A DNA stretch of 48,481 bases from Candidatus Latescibacterota bacterium (GTDB lineage Bacteria; Latescibacterota; UBA2968; UBA8231), in contig JAJEFJ010000057.1 in assembly GCA_022820485.1 (NCBI GenBank), positions 1-48,481 on the forward strand. The letters run 5' to 3'. The notes beneath the pieces were generated by a model. That model saw nothing but the letters and a program-made list of their open reading frames with translations, did no database searches and was not told the origin of the DNA. A program made the translations under genes and the position numbers. Every line of letters begins with the position of its first letter. Within the stretch, counting starts at the first letter, position 1. Shown in pieces: positions 1 to 7,801 of this stretch.

Positions 1-72
1 CCCATCGACGAACCCCTTGGGTGCAACACCAAGCCAAAGCAGGCTAAAAAAGGCTTGACACACAACACAGAT

Positions 73-98
73 ACTCCCGCAAAAGCGGGAATCCAGTC
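73..98. repeat. Short inverted repeat, copy 1 (CCCGC/GCGGG hairpin)
   Basis: A hairpin-forming element with arms CCCGC and GCGGG around AAAA, followed by AATCCAGTC. The same element, in the opposite orientation and with a different loop, lies at 2880-2908. The two copies bracket the Tsx/NCS2 operon. This type of GATTCCCGC...GCGGGAAT repeat is common in environmental genomes; I see no coding function. The flanking bases 1-72 contain nothing I can assign. Confidence 0.6.
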
Positions 99-130
99 TG
101 GTACGCGATGCGGATTGGGCGCGACCCCCT

Positions 131-159
131 GTAGGGGGCGGTTTGAAACCGCCCCCTAC
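131..159. repeat. Perfect 29-bp palindrome (GTAGGGGGCGG / TTTGAAA core)
   Basis: The sequence reads GTAGGGGGCGG, TTTGAAA, CCGCCCCCTAC, so it is a near-perfect palindrome with a TTTGAAA core. A second copy differing only in G/C run lengths is at 9754-9782. It sits just past the stop codon of the minus-strand NCS2 permease and could act as a transcription terminator or mRNA-stabilising hairpin, but no T-run follows. REP-like element by structure; its role is inferred. Confidence 0.7.
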
Positions 160-178
160 GTGCGCCAGCATGACAAAC

Positions 179-194
179 GCTGCGTAACGTCAGT
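179..194. repeat. 16-bp dispersed repeat, copy 1 (GCTGCGTAACGTCAGT)
   Basis: GCTGCGTAACGTCAGT at this position recurs with one mismatch and in inverted orientation at 48342-48357, close to the other end of the window. Fifteen of sixteen bases match. It lies immediately beyond the stop codon of the permease gene. This is probably one member of a dispersed short-repeat family; no function is apparent. Confidence 0.45.
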
Positions 195-197
195 GAT

Positions 198-1925
198 CTA
201 AGGCGTGCGCTCGACCTGCACCGCAATGATATCTAGGTCGTGGTACTTCTGGTGCCGCACCGCAGCGGCGTAGTGCCGCAGCAGACGGAACGAAATCTCG
301 TGTTCGTCTATTATCTCGGGCTGTTCGCTCAGATACGCCAGTCGGTCTTCGAGATTTTCTCCTGCGGCCGTCGCCAAAAACTCCAGCTCCACCGCTCCTT
401 CGGCGGGCCGTGCGGTGAGGATCAAGTGCCGTCCGTCAGCCGCATCGTCCTCAGCTTGTTGCGCCAGAATCGCCAAAGTCTCTTCTCCGGCAGCGCACAG
501 CCGCTCGGTCGCCGGATCGTCCCAGCCGATTTTCGCGGCAACGGCGCGGAGGAATTCGTCGATCTTGGGCATTGAGTCAGCGGCTAACTCGACCTCTAAG
601 CGGCGGCGGCGCACAGCCGTCAGCTCCATGAATGCAGTCAGCACAATCGCCGTGAGGCAACCAGCGGTCATGCCGTTGCCGAGCAGGGTGCCCCACGTCC
701 CGCCCAGCATGTCGGCGAAAATCACCTGATTTTGAAAGCCCACGCCAAGCCAGAACGATATCCCCACCACCGCAGCCTTGCGATGATCGAGGCCGTCGTT
801 GACCACCATCCGCATACCTTGCACGAAAAGCAGGCCGATTAGCAAGGTGATATACGCCGCGGCCACCGGGTTGGGAATGGCAACTAGCAGGGCCGTCACT
901 TTGGGCGATAAAGCCAGCAACACAAAGAAGACCCCGATGTACACCCCGACGCGGCGGGCGGCCACGCCCGTGAGCTCGGCCAGCGATATGCTCGTCGAGT
1001 AGGTCGTGTTGGGAGGCGTCCCGATCAGACCGGACAATAGGTTGCCCACCCCATCGGCGTTGAGTGCGCCCTGTACCAAGCGAAAATCCGTGGCCTGCGG
1101 TTGCCGCCGCGAGACCCGTTGAATGGCAACGCCGTCGCCAATGGTCTCAATCGCGCCGACTAAGGTCACGACCACAAACGCCGGCAGCAGGGCCCAGAAC
1201 TCGGCCCTGAACGTCAGGTCCAACCCCGGCCACACATTATCGGGCAGGCCAATCCAACGGGCTTCGAGGACGGGGCGAATGTCGTACAGACCGAAGAGCG
1301 CGGCCACCGCGCAGCCCACGACAACGCCGATGAGCGGAGCCCATAGCCGCCAAGCCACCGGGGCGCGCAACGCCAAAACCAAGAGCACAGCAAGGGTTGC
1401 CGCGGCCGCCCCTGGTGCCGCGCCTGATCGCGTGCCCTCGGGCACATCCGCCAACAAGTCAAAAACAATCGGCATGACCGTGACGGCAATCAGCATGATC
1501 ACCGTGCCGGAGACGATCGGAGTGATAATCCGGCGCAGCAGCGAAAGCCGCGCCGCAAGGGCAAACTGAAACAGCGACGACGCCACGACTAGGCTCGCCA
1601 TCAGGGGCGGGCCGCCCTTGACCAGTGCTGTGATGCAGACCGCGATGAAGGCCCCCGAGGTGCCCATGACGAGCACATGCCCGGCTCCAATCCGCCCGAC
1701 CCGCACCGCTTGCAGCATCGTGCTTACGCCGCTGATCAGCAGCGCCGCAAAGGCAATCCAAGTTAGGTAACTCTCTGGCTGGTTGGCCGCCCGGCCAATA
1801 ATGACCGCGCCGAGCACCACCCCGGCCACGACAACCACCGCGGCCTGAAAGCCGACGCCAGCGGCAACCGAATGGGGGGGACGCTCGTCCGGCTCGTAGC
1901 GAATGTTTTCATTTGTTTGCCCCAT
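198..1925 (-). CDS. NCS2 (xanthine/uracil-type) nucleobase permease with C-terminal cytosolic domain
   Basis: A 575-residue integral inner-membrane protein of the nucleobase:cation symporter-2 family, expected to import a purine or pyrimidine base with a cation. About 430 residues form many hydrophobic helices. NCS2-like motifs include ETIGDGVA near residue 262 and TPPNTTYSTSISLAELTG near 303, the half-helix region that lines the substrate site in this family. The last ~140 residues are soluble, unusual for the core family: a helix ERLCAAGEETL, alternating strands, and a tail SFRLLRHYAAAVRHQKYH. This loosely resembles an RsbW/anti-sigma HATPase fold without a clear glycine-rich ATP box. It lies 108 bp downstream of the Tsx-like gene on the same strand, so the two probably form one transcript. 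Substrate specificity cannot be read from the sequence. Confidence 0.88.
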   Translation of the reverse strand: MGQTNENIRYEPDERPPHSVAAGVGFQAAVVVVAGVVLGAVIIGRAANQPESYLTWIAFAALLISGVSTMLQAVRVGRIGAGHVLVMGTSGAFIAVCITALVKGGPPLMASLVVASSLFQFALAARLSLLRRIITPIVSGTVIMLIAVTVMPIVFDLLADVPEGTRSGAAPGAAAATLAVLLVLALRAPVAWRLWAPLIGVVVGCAVAALFGLYDIRPVLEARWIGLPDNVWPGLDLTFRAEFWALLPAFVVVTLVGAIETIGDGVAIQRVSRRQPQATDFRLVQGALNADGVGNLLSGLIGTPPNTTYSTSISLAELTGVAARRVGVYIGVFFVLLALSPKVTALLVAIPNPVAAAYITLLIGLLFVQGMRMVVNDGLDHRKAAVVGISFWLGVGFQNQVIFADMLGGTWGTLLGNGMTAGCLTAIVLTAFMELTAVRRRRLEVELAADSMPKIDEFLRAVAAKIGWDDPATERLCAAGEETLAILAQQAEDDAADGRHLILTARPAEGAVELEFLATAAGENLEDRLAYLSEQPEIIDEHEISFRLLRHYAAAVRHQKYHDLDIIAVQVERTP

Positions 1926-2033
1926 TGTAAACTCACTCTCTCAGTCAGATTGCACTGCAAAACCTGCGAGTTCTATATCATTGCCCGGAGAATATGCGAC
2001 GATTGGCAACTCGCGCCAAAAGCCCCGTCATCT

Positions 2034-2801
2034 TCACAAACGCCATACCACCAACAACTGGGCCGTACTCTCGTCCTCATCCGTTCCGAGCTTGTTGAGC
2101 CAGTACTGGTACTCGATGCCGACCATGAGTTGATTGGGCGCTCCGACCACTTTGCCCAGATCCCAAGTAAACTGCGGCTGAGAGAGAATGGAACTTTTGA
2201 CCTCTTCACCGAATTCGTTGGTGCGACCGCCCAAGTACTCGGCATGACCGACAATCGCCAGAGACAGACTGCCAACATTGATGGGCAAGGCCCAATTGAC
2301 GTTCAGTAAGAAGCTGTTGTCAGTTTTGGGGGCACCGCCTTCGCCACCGATGTTGTCGTCGATATAGGCCGTCAGATCCGTATTCAGGAACAGGAATCCC
2401 GGCAGGTCCCAAGAGGCCCGCAGACCGGGCAGGTATTTCACGACGTTGTCGTCGCCGCTGACGTTGATCCCGGCAATTAGGGCAAAATCCCGAATGGGGC
2501 CGACGCGCAATTCCCTGTTGGCCAGCTTGCCAAAACTCAGGGTTGGAGACCACTCGCCGTAGAAATCTCGGTCGTTGAAGCCATCGCGCTCGTCGTCATC
2601 GAGGTAGTCGATGAAGAAGAAGCTGTCGCCCAATTTCCATCCCGCAGCTTGTTGCACGGTAAAGACAAAGGTCTGTTGTGTGGCTGCCGAGAATGGATTC
2701 TTGTGTTTGCCGTACTGCAGATGGAACTCGGTTTGCGAGAAGGCTGCCGCCTCGGTGGCTAGCAGCGCGACTAGGAAAATGCCGGCGAATGCTGTTTTCA
2801 T
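2034..2801 (-). CDS. Tsx/OmpK-like nucleoside-specific outer-membrane channel
   Basis: A 255-residue beta-barrel protein resembling the Tsx/OmpK family, which passes nucleosides and bases through the outer membrane. The chosen ATG gives MKTAFAGIFLVALLATEAAA, a clear signal peptide, and is preceded by a Shine-Dalgarno GAGGAT with a 5-nt gap; a start 10 codons upstream would spoil the signal. Family hallmarks are the GDSFFFIDYLDDDERDGFND segment (about residues 58-77), the FYGEWSPTLSF strand after it, alternating aromatic strands, and a C-terminal VVWRL strand. Length fits the family (about 250-290). It is the first gene of a likely two-gene operon with the NCS2 permease, giving outer- and inner-membrane steps of the same uptake route. 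The pairing supports both assignments. Confidence 0.82.
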   Translation of the reverse strand: MKTAFAGIFLVALLATEAAAFSQTEFHLQYGKHKNPFSAATQQTFVFTVQQAAGWKLGDSFFFIDYLDDDERDGFNDRDFYGEWSPTLSFGKLANRELRVGPIRDFALIAGINVSGDDNVVKYLPGLRASWDLPGFLFLNTDLTAYIDDNIGGEGGAPKTDNSFLLNVNWALPINVGSLSLAIVGHAEYLGGRTNEFGEEVKSSILSQPQFTWDLGKVVGAPNQLMVGIEYQYWLNKLGTDEDESTAQLLVVWRL

Positions 2802-2856
2802 TGTTATCCTCGTTTCTCCTCGTTGCAACAATGTAGCGCGGTCGTGGAATGACTGC

Positions 2857-2969
2857 TATAGCAACCCTAAATCATTCAAGACTGGATTCCCGCTTGCGCG
2901 GGAATGACGCATAGGTAAAAGAGACCGGGCTGATGAACGCATGCTTTCAAATCATTTAGGACTGCTATA
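2857..2969. repeat. Nested inverted repeats upstream of the Tsx-like gene
   Basis: Outer arms at 2857-2881 (TATAGCAACCCTAAATCATT...) and 2944-2969, whose reverse complement reads TATAGCAGTCCTAAATGATT..., form an imperfect inverted pair of about 25 bp. Inside, 2880-2908 is copy 2 of the GATTCCCGC/GCGGGAAT hairpin found at 73-98. A diverged copy of the outer arm occurs at 5026-5049. The arrangement resembles a small non-autonomous element (MITE-like), but no target duplication is visible. It occupies most of the gap between the TPR lipoprotein and the Tsx-like gene, so the operon promoter must lie in or beside it. Confidence 0.55.
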
Positions 2970-2983
2970 TCTATGGGCCTGCT

Positions 2984-4969
2984 CTACTGGGAATCTGCCA
3001 GTCGTGCTAACGCCTCTTGAGCAGATTGGGTTAGGCGGGGATCGCCTCGCCACTGCGCGAGAAAATGCTTGTACGCGCGGATGGCTTGGCGGGGTTGCGC
3101 CGCCTCTTGGTAGAGAACACCAAGTGCATAATGCGCTCTGGCGTAAGTAGAATCCGCACGCAGCGCGGCCTGGTACTGGCGCTCGGCCTTGGCATGGGCC
3201 TTCTGTTGGGCATAGAGGTGGCCCAAGTTGTAATGGGCTTCGGCAAAGCCGGGCGCTACCTCAAGCGCCTTTTGGTAGGCCGTCGCCGCCTGTTGAAGAT
3301 CGTTCTTTGCTAGGTAAACATTGCCCAAATTGTTATAGGCTTGGGCATGGGTAGGCGCTAGCGCCAACGTGCGCTCTAAGGCGGCCTCGGCCTCCTCGAT
3401 ACGGCCCTGTGCGTGGTAGAGATGACCGAGCGCAAAGTAAATTTTATAGCGGGCCGAGTCCGGGGGACTGTGCGCTAGCGCCTCTTCGCACACCCGCAGT
3501 GCCCTAGCCAGCTTGCCGTGCTGGGCGTAGAGGCCGCTTAGCTGGAGGCGCGCCTCCAAATGGGTGGGTGCAACAGAAAGCAGCGACCGGTACTGGGCTT
3601 CGGCTTTTTCCCACTGCCGAAGCGCGAGATGAGCACGCGCCAAGCGCAAGCGAGCTGCGACGTTGACCGGAGTAGCGTCGAGGGTCTGCTGTAGCTGATT
3701 GATGTGGTCGTGGAGACGTCCGAGGCGTTCAAAACGGTTTTGCAGGCGCTCGGCCTCGGCCGCTTGGCCAAGCGCGAGGAGAACGTTAGCTAAGTTGTAG
3801 AGAGCTTCCGGATGCAAGGGATTAATGGCGAGAACTTGGCGCAGCATCTTGGCCGCTTCCTCGGGGCGATTCAATTCGCTGTAGAGCAGACCCAACTGAC
3901 GCCAAGACTCGCCGTGCTGTGGATCCTTTTCCACGGCTTCTTTTAAGATAGCTTCGGCCTTTTGGTACTGGGTTTGGCGGATGTAGAGCGCCCCTAGTCC
4001 GCTGCGGGCTTCCATCAAGCTGGGGTCCGTTTCAATAGCTTTCAGCAGTGCTCTTTCGGCCTTGTCGTAAAAGCCCTGGTTGACATACAGCCGCGCCAAA
4101 AGCTGTAGGGCCGCCGTCTGGGTCGAATCTAGGGCGACGGCTTTTTCAGCTAGAACCACTGCTTCGGGAATGCGCTGTTGGGTGGCGTAGATAGCTCCCA
4201 ACTTGTAACGAGCTTCGGCATTGTCTTGGTCCAACTCCAAGGCGCTTTCGTATTCGCGCACTGCCTCGGCCAATTTTTTAACGCGGGTATAGACATCGCC
4301 CAAGCGGATGTGGAGGTCGGCACTGGGCGCAATGCGGAGAGCCTCGCCGTAGGCGGCCACCGCATCTTCAACGCGCAAATCTTCGGCGTAAAGATGACCC
4401 AAGGCCGCTTTTACTTCCCGGGAAAATGGGTCGCGATCAACGGCCTGCAATAGAACGGCCACCGCTTGGTCAAATTCTCGCAGATCGCGCAGGGCGCGGG
4501 CGAGATTGATGTAGAACGCGATATCCTCTGGGGCTTGGCGCACGGCCGCTTGATACGCGGCGACAGCTTTTTCCAAGGCTCCATTCTCGTAGTGAATATT
4601 GCCCAGATTATTGCTCGTCGCAGCCAAGGTGGAATCGAGTTCAATAGCTCTTTGGAAGTGAGCGGCGGCCTCGTCCAAGGCCCCGCGCCGCTGGGCCAAA
4701 AGCCCCAAGCCATCGTGGGCGAGGGCGTAGTTTGGATCGAGGTCGAGGGCTTTGGCGTAGTTTTGCTGGGCTTCGTCGTAGCGGCCGGCTTGGGTATAGG
4801 CCACGGCCAAGTTGTAGTAAGCGGGTGGCGCGGTGGGATTTTGGCGGGTGAGGCGGAGGTGCTTTTCTAGGGAGTCGTCATCGGGGTCTTGAGAGCAGGC
4901 CGCGCCCAAGATTAGCAGGGCAGCGGTCATCTTCAACATAGCAAAACGGCCTTTCTCGGGGTTTTTCAT
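2984..4969 (-). CDS. Large TPR-repeat lipoprotein (about 17 TPRs)
   Basis: A 661-residue protein made almost entirely of tetratricopeptide repeats. Its N-terminus MLKMTAALLILGAACSQ looks like a lipoprotein signal with the cysteine after GAA (not the most canonical lipobox), so it should be anchored in a membrane facing the periplasm. From about residue 35 to the end the 34-residue TPR pattern (for example AYNNLGNVYLAKNDLQQAATA) repeats roughly 17 times, with a break near 390-410 (NRFERLGRLHDHINQLQQT). I used the ATG at 4969; an ATG at 4939, starting at MLKM, is equally credible and has AAAGG upstream. It lies about 90 bp downstream of the pentapeptide-CRTAC1 gene on the same strand. TPR solenoids mediate protein-protein contacts; the partner is unknown, but the CRTAC1 neighbour is a candidate because this pairing recurs at 34.4-37.6 kb. 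Confidence 0.8.
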   Translation of the reverse strand: MKNPEKGRFAMLKMTAALLILGAACSQDPDDDSLEKHLRLTRQNPTAPPAYYNLAVAYTQAGRYDEAQQNYAKALDLDPNYALAHDGLGLLAQRRGALDEAAAHFQRAIELDSTLAATSNNLGNIHYENGALEKAVAAYQAAVRQAPEDIAFYINLARALRDLREFDQAVAVLLQAVDRDPFSREVKAALGHLYAEDLRVEDAVAAYGEALRIAPSADLHIRLGDVYTRVKKLAEAVREYESALELDQDNAEARYKLGAIYATQQRIPEAVVLAEKAVALDSTQTAALQLLARLYVNQGFYDKAERALLKAIETDPSLMEARSGLGALYIRQTQYQKAEAILKEAVEKDPQHGESWRQLGLLYSELNRPEEAAKMLRQVLAINPLHPEALYNLANVLLALGQAAEAERLQNRFERLGRLHDHINQLQQTLDATPVNVAARLRLARAHLALRQWEKAEAQYRSLLSVAPTHLEARLQLSGLYAQHGKLARALRVCEEALAHSPPDSARYKIYFALGHLYHAQGRIEEAEAALERTLALAPTHAQAYNNLGNVYLAKNDLQQAATAYQKALEVAPGFAEAHYNLGHLYAQQKAHAKAERQYQAALRADSTYARAHYALGVLYQEAAQPRQAIRAYKHFLAQWRGDPRLTQSAQEALARLADSQ

Positions 4970-4971
4970 AG

Positions 4972-5038
4972 ATCCGCAGATGGACGCAGATAGAATCATC
5001 ATATTATTTAGCATCTCGAATCGTTCAAGTCATTCAGG
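4972..5038. repeat. Composite dispersed repeat, copy 1
   Basis: ATCCGCAGATGGACGCAGAT (4972-4991) is followed 34 bp later by CAAGTCATTCAGG (5026-5038). The same two blocks, in the same order and with near-identical total length, occur on the opposite strand at 34288-34353. The second block resembles the outer arms near 2857-2969. The element lies just upstream of the TPR lipoprotein start and overlaps the alternative upstream start codons, which argues against those starts. Confidence 0.55.
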
Positions 5039-5058
5039 ATGGCCATAGCAAGTTGGGG

Positions 5059-7671
5059 TTAGGGTTTGGATTGAATTATGTGCAAAATCTGATTGGCCGC
5101 CACCGCTTCCATTGTCTGCAACGCACCGTCGGGCCAGCGGATTTCGACTGTGGCCTCGGTCGCCTCTCCTAGCCCAAAGTGGAGACGAGGATCGCTACTC
5201 GCAAGATAACTACCGCCCGACTGACGCTCCTTGACTTGGCGCTGCCCACCGGCCGTCACGGCGACGCGGGCGGGCTGCGCGGCACTCCCCAACTGAATCG
5301 TCAGCCAGTGCAGCCGGTTGCCCCCGTCGTTGCGCAGCAGGTTGGGGACGGCGGCAACATTGGTCACTAGCAGGTCTAGGTCGCCATCGTTGTCGTAGTC
5401 GGCCGTGGCCGACGCGCGGCTTACCGCCGCCACCGCGAGCGCGGGACCGAGCCTAGCAGAGACATCGACAAAGCGGGTCCCCCGCTGGTTGCAGAGCACC
5501 TGATTGGGCTGCGGATAGGCATGGTCGGGGTGTACTTGGGTGATTTTGTCCATGACGTGACCATTGGCGACAAAGAGATCTAGGTCGCCGTCGTTGTCGT
5601 AGTCGAAAAAATTGGTGCCAAAACCCAGCGGTTTGTAGCTGCACTCAACCAATCCGGCGCGTTGGGTGACGTCGTAGAATTGCCCTTGCCCATCGTTGCC
5701 GTACAAGGTGTTGGTCTCCTGGGCAAAGTTGGTCACAAAAATATCTTGCAACCCGTCGTTGTCCCAATCCCCGAACTCCACCCCCATGCCAGCTTCGGCC
5801 AAGCCGTCCTCGTTGTAGCGTCCTCCGGCGTAGAGGCCGACCTCGGCAAAGCGGTTCCCTTGGTTTTGGTAGAGAAAGTTCATCGTGCCGTCGTTGGCCA
5901 CGTACATGTCGGTGTCGCCGTCTAGATCGTAATCCGCGAAGGCCACGCCCAAGCCGCGTCCCTTGTGGATGATTCCCGTCTCCGACGCCACATCGCGGAA
6001 TTGGCCATCTTCGTTGCGGTAGAGCACATCGCCCACCGGCTCGTAGAACTTTGGTTCGCAATAGGAGCGAATGCCGCCCTCGGCACAGACGATATTGTTC
6101 TGCGGGTCAAACTCGACGTAATTGGTCGCGTAGAGATCCAAATCGCCGTCGAGGTCGTAGTCTAGAAAGCCGCAACTAGTACCCCACCGGGCATCGGCCC
6201 CACCCACGGCCGCGGTCACGGCGGCAAAGCGCCCGCCGCCCTCGTTGCGCAACAAGAGGTTGGGGCCAACGTTGGTCACGTAGAGATCCACATCGCCATC
6301 GGCGTCGTAGTCAGCGGCGGCACAGCCCATGCCGTAGCCGGGGTGCCCGGCCCCCGAGACAGCCGTCACATCGGTGAAGCCGCCAGCGCCGGTGTTGTGA
6401 TACAGGCGATTGGTGGGAATTGGATCGGGGCGCTCGCCACTTAGGGGTGCGCCGTTGACCAGATAGAGATCGAGCCAGCCATCGCCGTCAACGTCGAGGA
6501 AGGCCGCCCCAGACCCAAAGGTTTCGACGTAGTAGTATTCGCCCGAAAAGCCGTTGTAGTGCTCAAAATCGAGACCAGCCGCTTGGGTTATATCCACCAA
6601 TTGAATGGGGTTGCAGCTAGGGTCGGCGGTGTCTGGCGGTGGAACCGAGCGGGCGGTGGCCTTGGGTTTTGTTAGGTCTATGGAAGGAGCGGTCACATCG
6701 GCTAAGTCGGGAACAACGCTAAAATAAGCATCGGGGCGGAAAGGTCGGGCAAAGGTCGCGCCAGCAAAGGTCGCCTCCCGTTTGAAGCGGCTATCGACAA
6801 AGAACGCTGACGCGCTAAAGCGGGCACCGACAAAGCGGGCCGGATCGGCAAAGACGATGCGGCGGAAGGAGACCGTAGCGGAAAAATTGGCGCGCTCGAA
6901 ATGCGCTGTGCCGCGGAAGTAAGCCGCAGTGAACGCAGCGGCTCCCGCAAAGCGGCTTTGCGCGAACAGGGCGTCCTCGCCAAAGCGAACGCCAGCAAAG
7001 GAAACGGTCGATTGCCACGTCGCTCCTTTGAAGGAGGCCAGATCCGCAAAGGAAGCATCCTGAAAAGAGGTGGAGCGGGCGAACACAGTCTGATCGAAAT
7101 AGGTCGCGTCCTCAAATTGCGTACGTTCAAAGGTAGTTTCTCCGCTAAAGTCGCTCTGCTGAAAAAAGGCCGCGCCGGAAAACTGGGTGGCCGAAAAATC
7201 TACTTTGTCGGCAAACAAAGTCCGTTTGCAATTAGCCGTATCCACTATGCGGCAGTCGCGGCAGGAAAATTCACTTTCGAGGCGGGTTTCGAGCAGGGAG
7301 ATTCCCTGTTGGAAATGGGTGCGAACAAAGTGCACCGGTTGCAGAAAAACGGCGCGTTCTAAGACCACGGGATTGATAAAGCGCACGTCCTCAAAGGCGA
7401 GCGCCGCGCGCAGGGTGTCACCGGTCAATTCAAGCGGCCCCTGCACCACAATGCGGTTGTATTCGAGTGTGGTGTCGGCAGTGGCTCGCTGGATTGCTGC
7501 GGCAAGGTCGCGGGCGAGGATGAGTTGGTAGGCTTTGCCTTCTATGGTCACTTCGTATTGGGCTATCACGGGTAGAGGGACCATCAGGAATAGCAAGAGA
7601 AGACGATGGACGGATGAGTAGAAGATCATGGTTTGCGCAGCTTTGGACTTTGGCTTTTTGAAAGAGTTCAT
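5059..7671 (-). CDS. Pentapeptide-repeat / CRTAC1 (FG-GAP + ASPIC/UnbV) fusion, exported
   Basis: An 870-residue exported protein. A lysine-rich start and the stretch HRLLLLFLMVPLPVIAQ form a signal peptide. About residues 90-310 carry phenylalanine-centred pentapeptide-type repeats (FSGAAFFQQSDFSGETTFER and relatives), predicted to form a right-handed beta-helix. A PPP-containing linker near 340 leads to a complete CRTAC1 module: FG-GAP/VCBS calcium-loop blades such as DVDGDGWLDLYLVNG and DYDLDGDLDLYATNY, ending in an ASPIC/UnbV domain (QSGGSYLASSDPRLHFGLGE). This C-terminal half closely matches the entire 539-residue protein at 34363-35982, so it looks like a pentapeptide domain added to an existing CRTAC1 protein. 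The start at 7671 has a weak GGAT upstream; ATG 7629 is the alternative. Function unknown; surface or periplasmic binding is inferred. Confidence 0.82.
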   Translation of the reverse strand: MNSFKKPKSKAAQTMIFYSSVHRLLLLFLMVPLPVIAQYEVTIEGKAYQLILARDLAAAIQRATADTTLEYNRIVVQGPLELTGDTLRAALAFEDVRFINPVVLERAVFLQPVHFVRTHFQQGISLLETRLESEFSCRDCRIVDTANCKRTLFADKVDFSATQFSGAAFFQQSDFSGETTFERTQFEDATYFDQTVFARSTSFQDASFADLASFKGATWQSTVSFAGVRFGEDALFAQSRFAGAAAFTAAYFRGTAHFERANFSATVSFRRIVFADPARFVGARFSASAFFVDSRFKREATFAGATFARPFRPDAYFSVVPDLADVTAPSIDLTKPKATARSVPPPDTADPSCNPIQLVDITQAAGLDFEHYNGFSGEYYYVETFGSGAAFLDVDGDGWLDLYLVNGAPLSGERPDPIPTNRLYHNTGAGGFTDVTAVSGAGHPGYGMGCAAADYDADGDVDLYVTNVGPNLLLRNEGGGRFAAVTAAVGGADARWGTSCGFLDYDLDGDLDLYATNYVEFDPQNNIVCAEGGIRSYCEPKFYEPVGDVLYRNEDGQFRDVASETGIIHKGRGLGVAFADYDLDGDTDMYVANDGTMNFLYQNQGNRFAEVGLYAGGRYNEDGLAEAGMGVEFGDWDNDGLQDIFVTNFAQETNTLYGNDGQGQFYDVTQRAGLVECSYKPLGFGTNFFDYDNDGDLDLFVANGHVMDKITQVHPDHAYPQPNQVLCNQRGTRFVDVSARLGPALAVAAVSRASATADYDNDGDLDLLVTNVAAVPNLLRNDGGNRLHWLTIQLGSAAQPARVAVTAGGQRQVKERQSGGSYLASSDPRLHFGLGEATEATVEIRWPDGALQTMEAVAANQILHIIQSKP

Positions 7672-7710
7672 AATATCCAACACAAGGGCGGGGCGGCAAG
7701 ACTCATTCTC

Positions 7711-7739
7711 TTGACATAAAGGGGACATGCTGCTTGTTT
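7711..7739 (+). promoter_or_regulatory. Candidate sigma-70-type promoter for the gene at 7802
   Basis: TTGACA at 7711-7716 is a perfect -35 hexamer, followed 17 bp later by TTGTTT, a poor -10. It lies in the 130-bp divergent spacer between two CRTAC1-type genes and points towards the plus-strand gene. No convincing promoter was found for the minus-strand partner. Confidence 0.3.
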
Positions 7740-7801
7740 AACGCCCATCTCAACGCAAAATCACTCTCATAAACGCCAAAAAACGTCGAAAAGTATAGAC
7801 C

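Noticed and set aside
44..226. A 60-codon minus-strand frame at the window start
   Set aside because: It spans two palindromic repeats and the end of the permease gene and encodes an arginine-rich sequence with no family resemblance.
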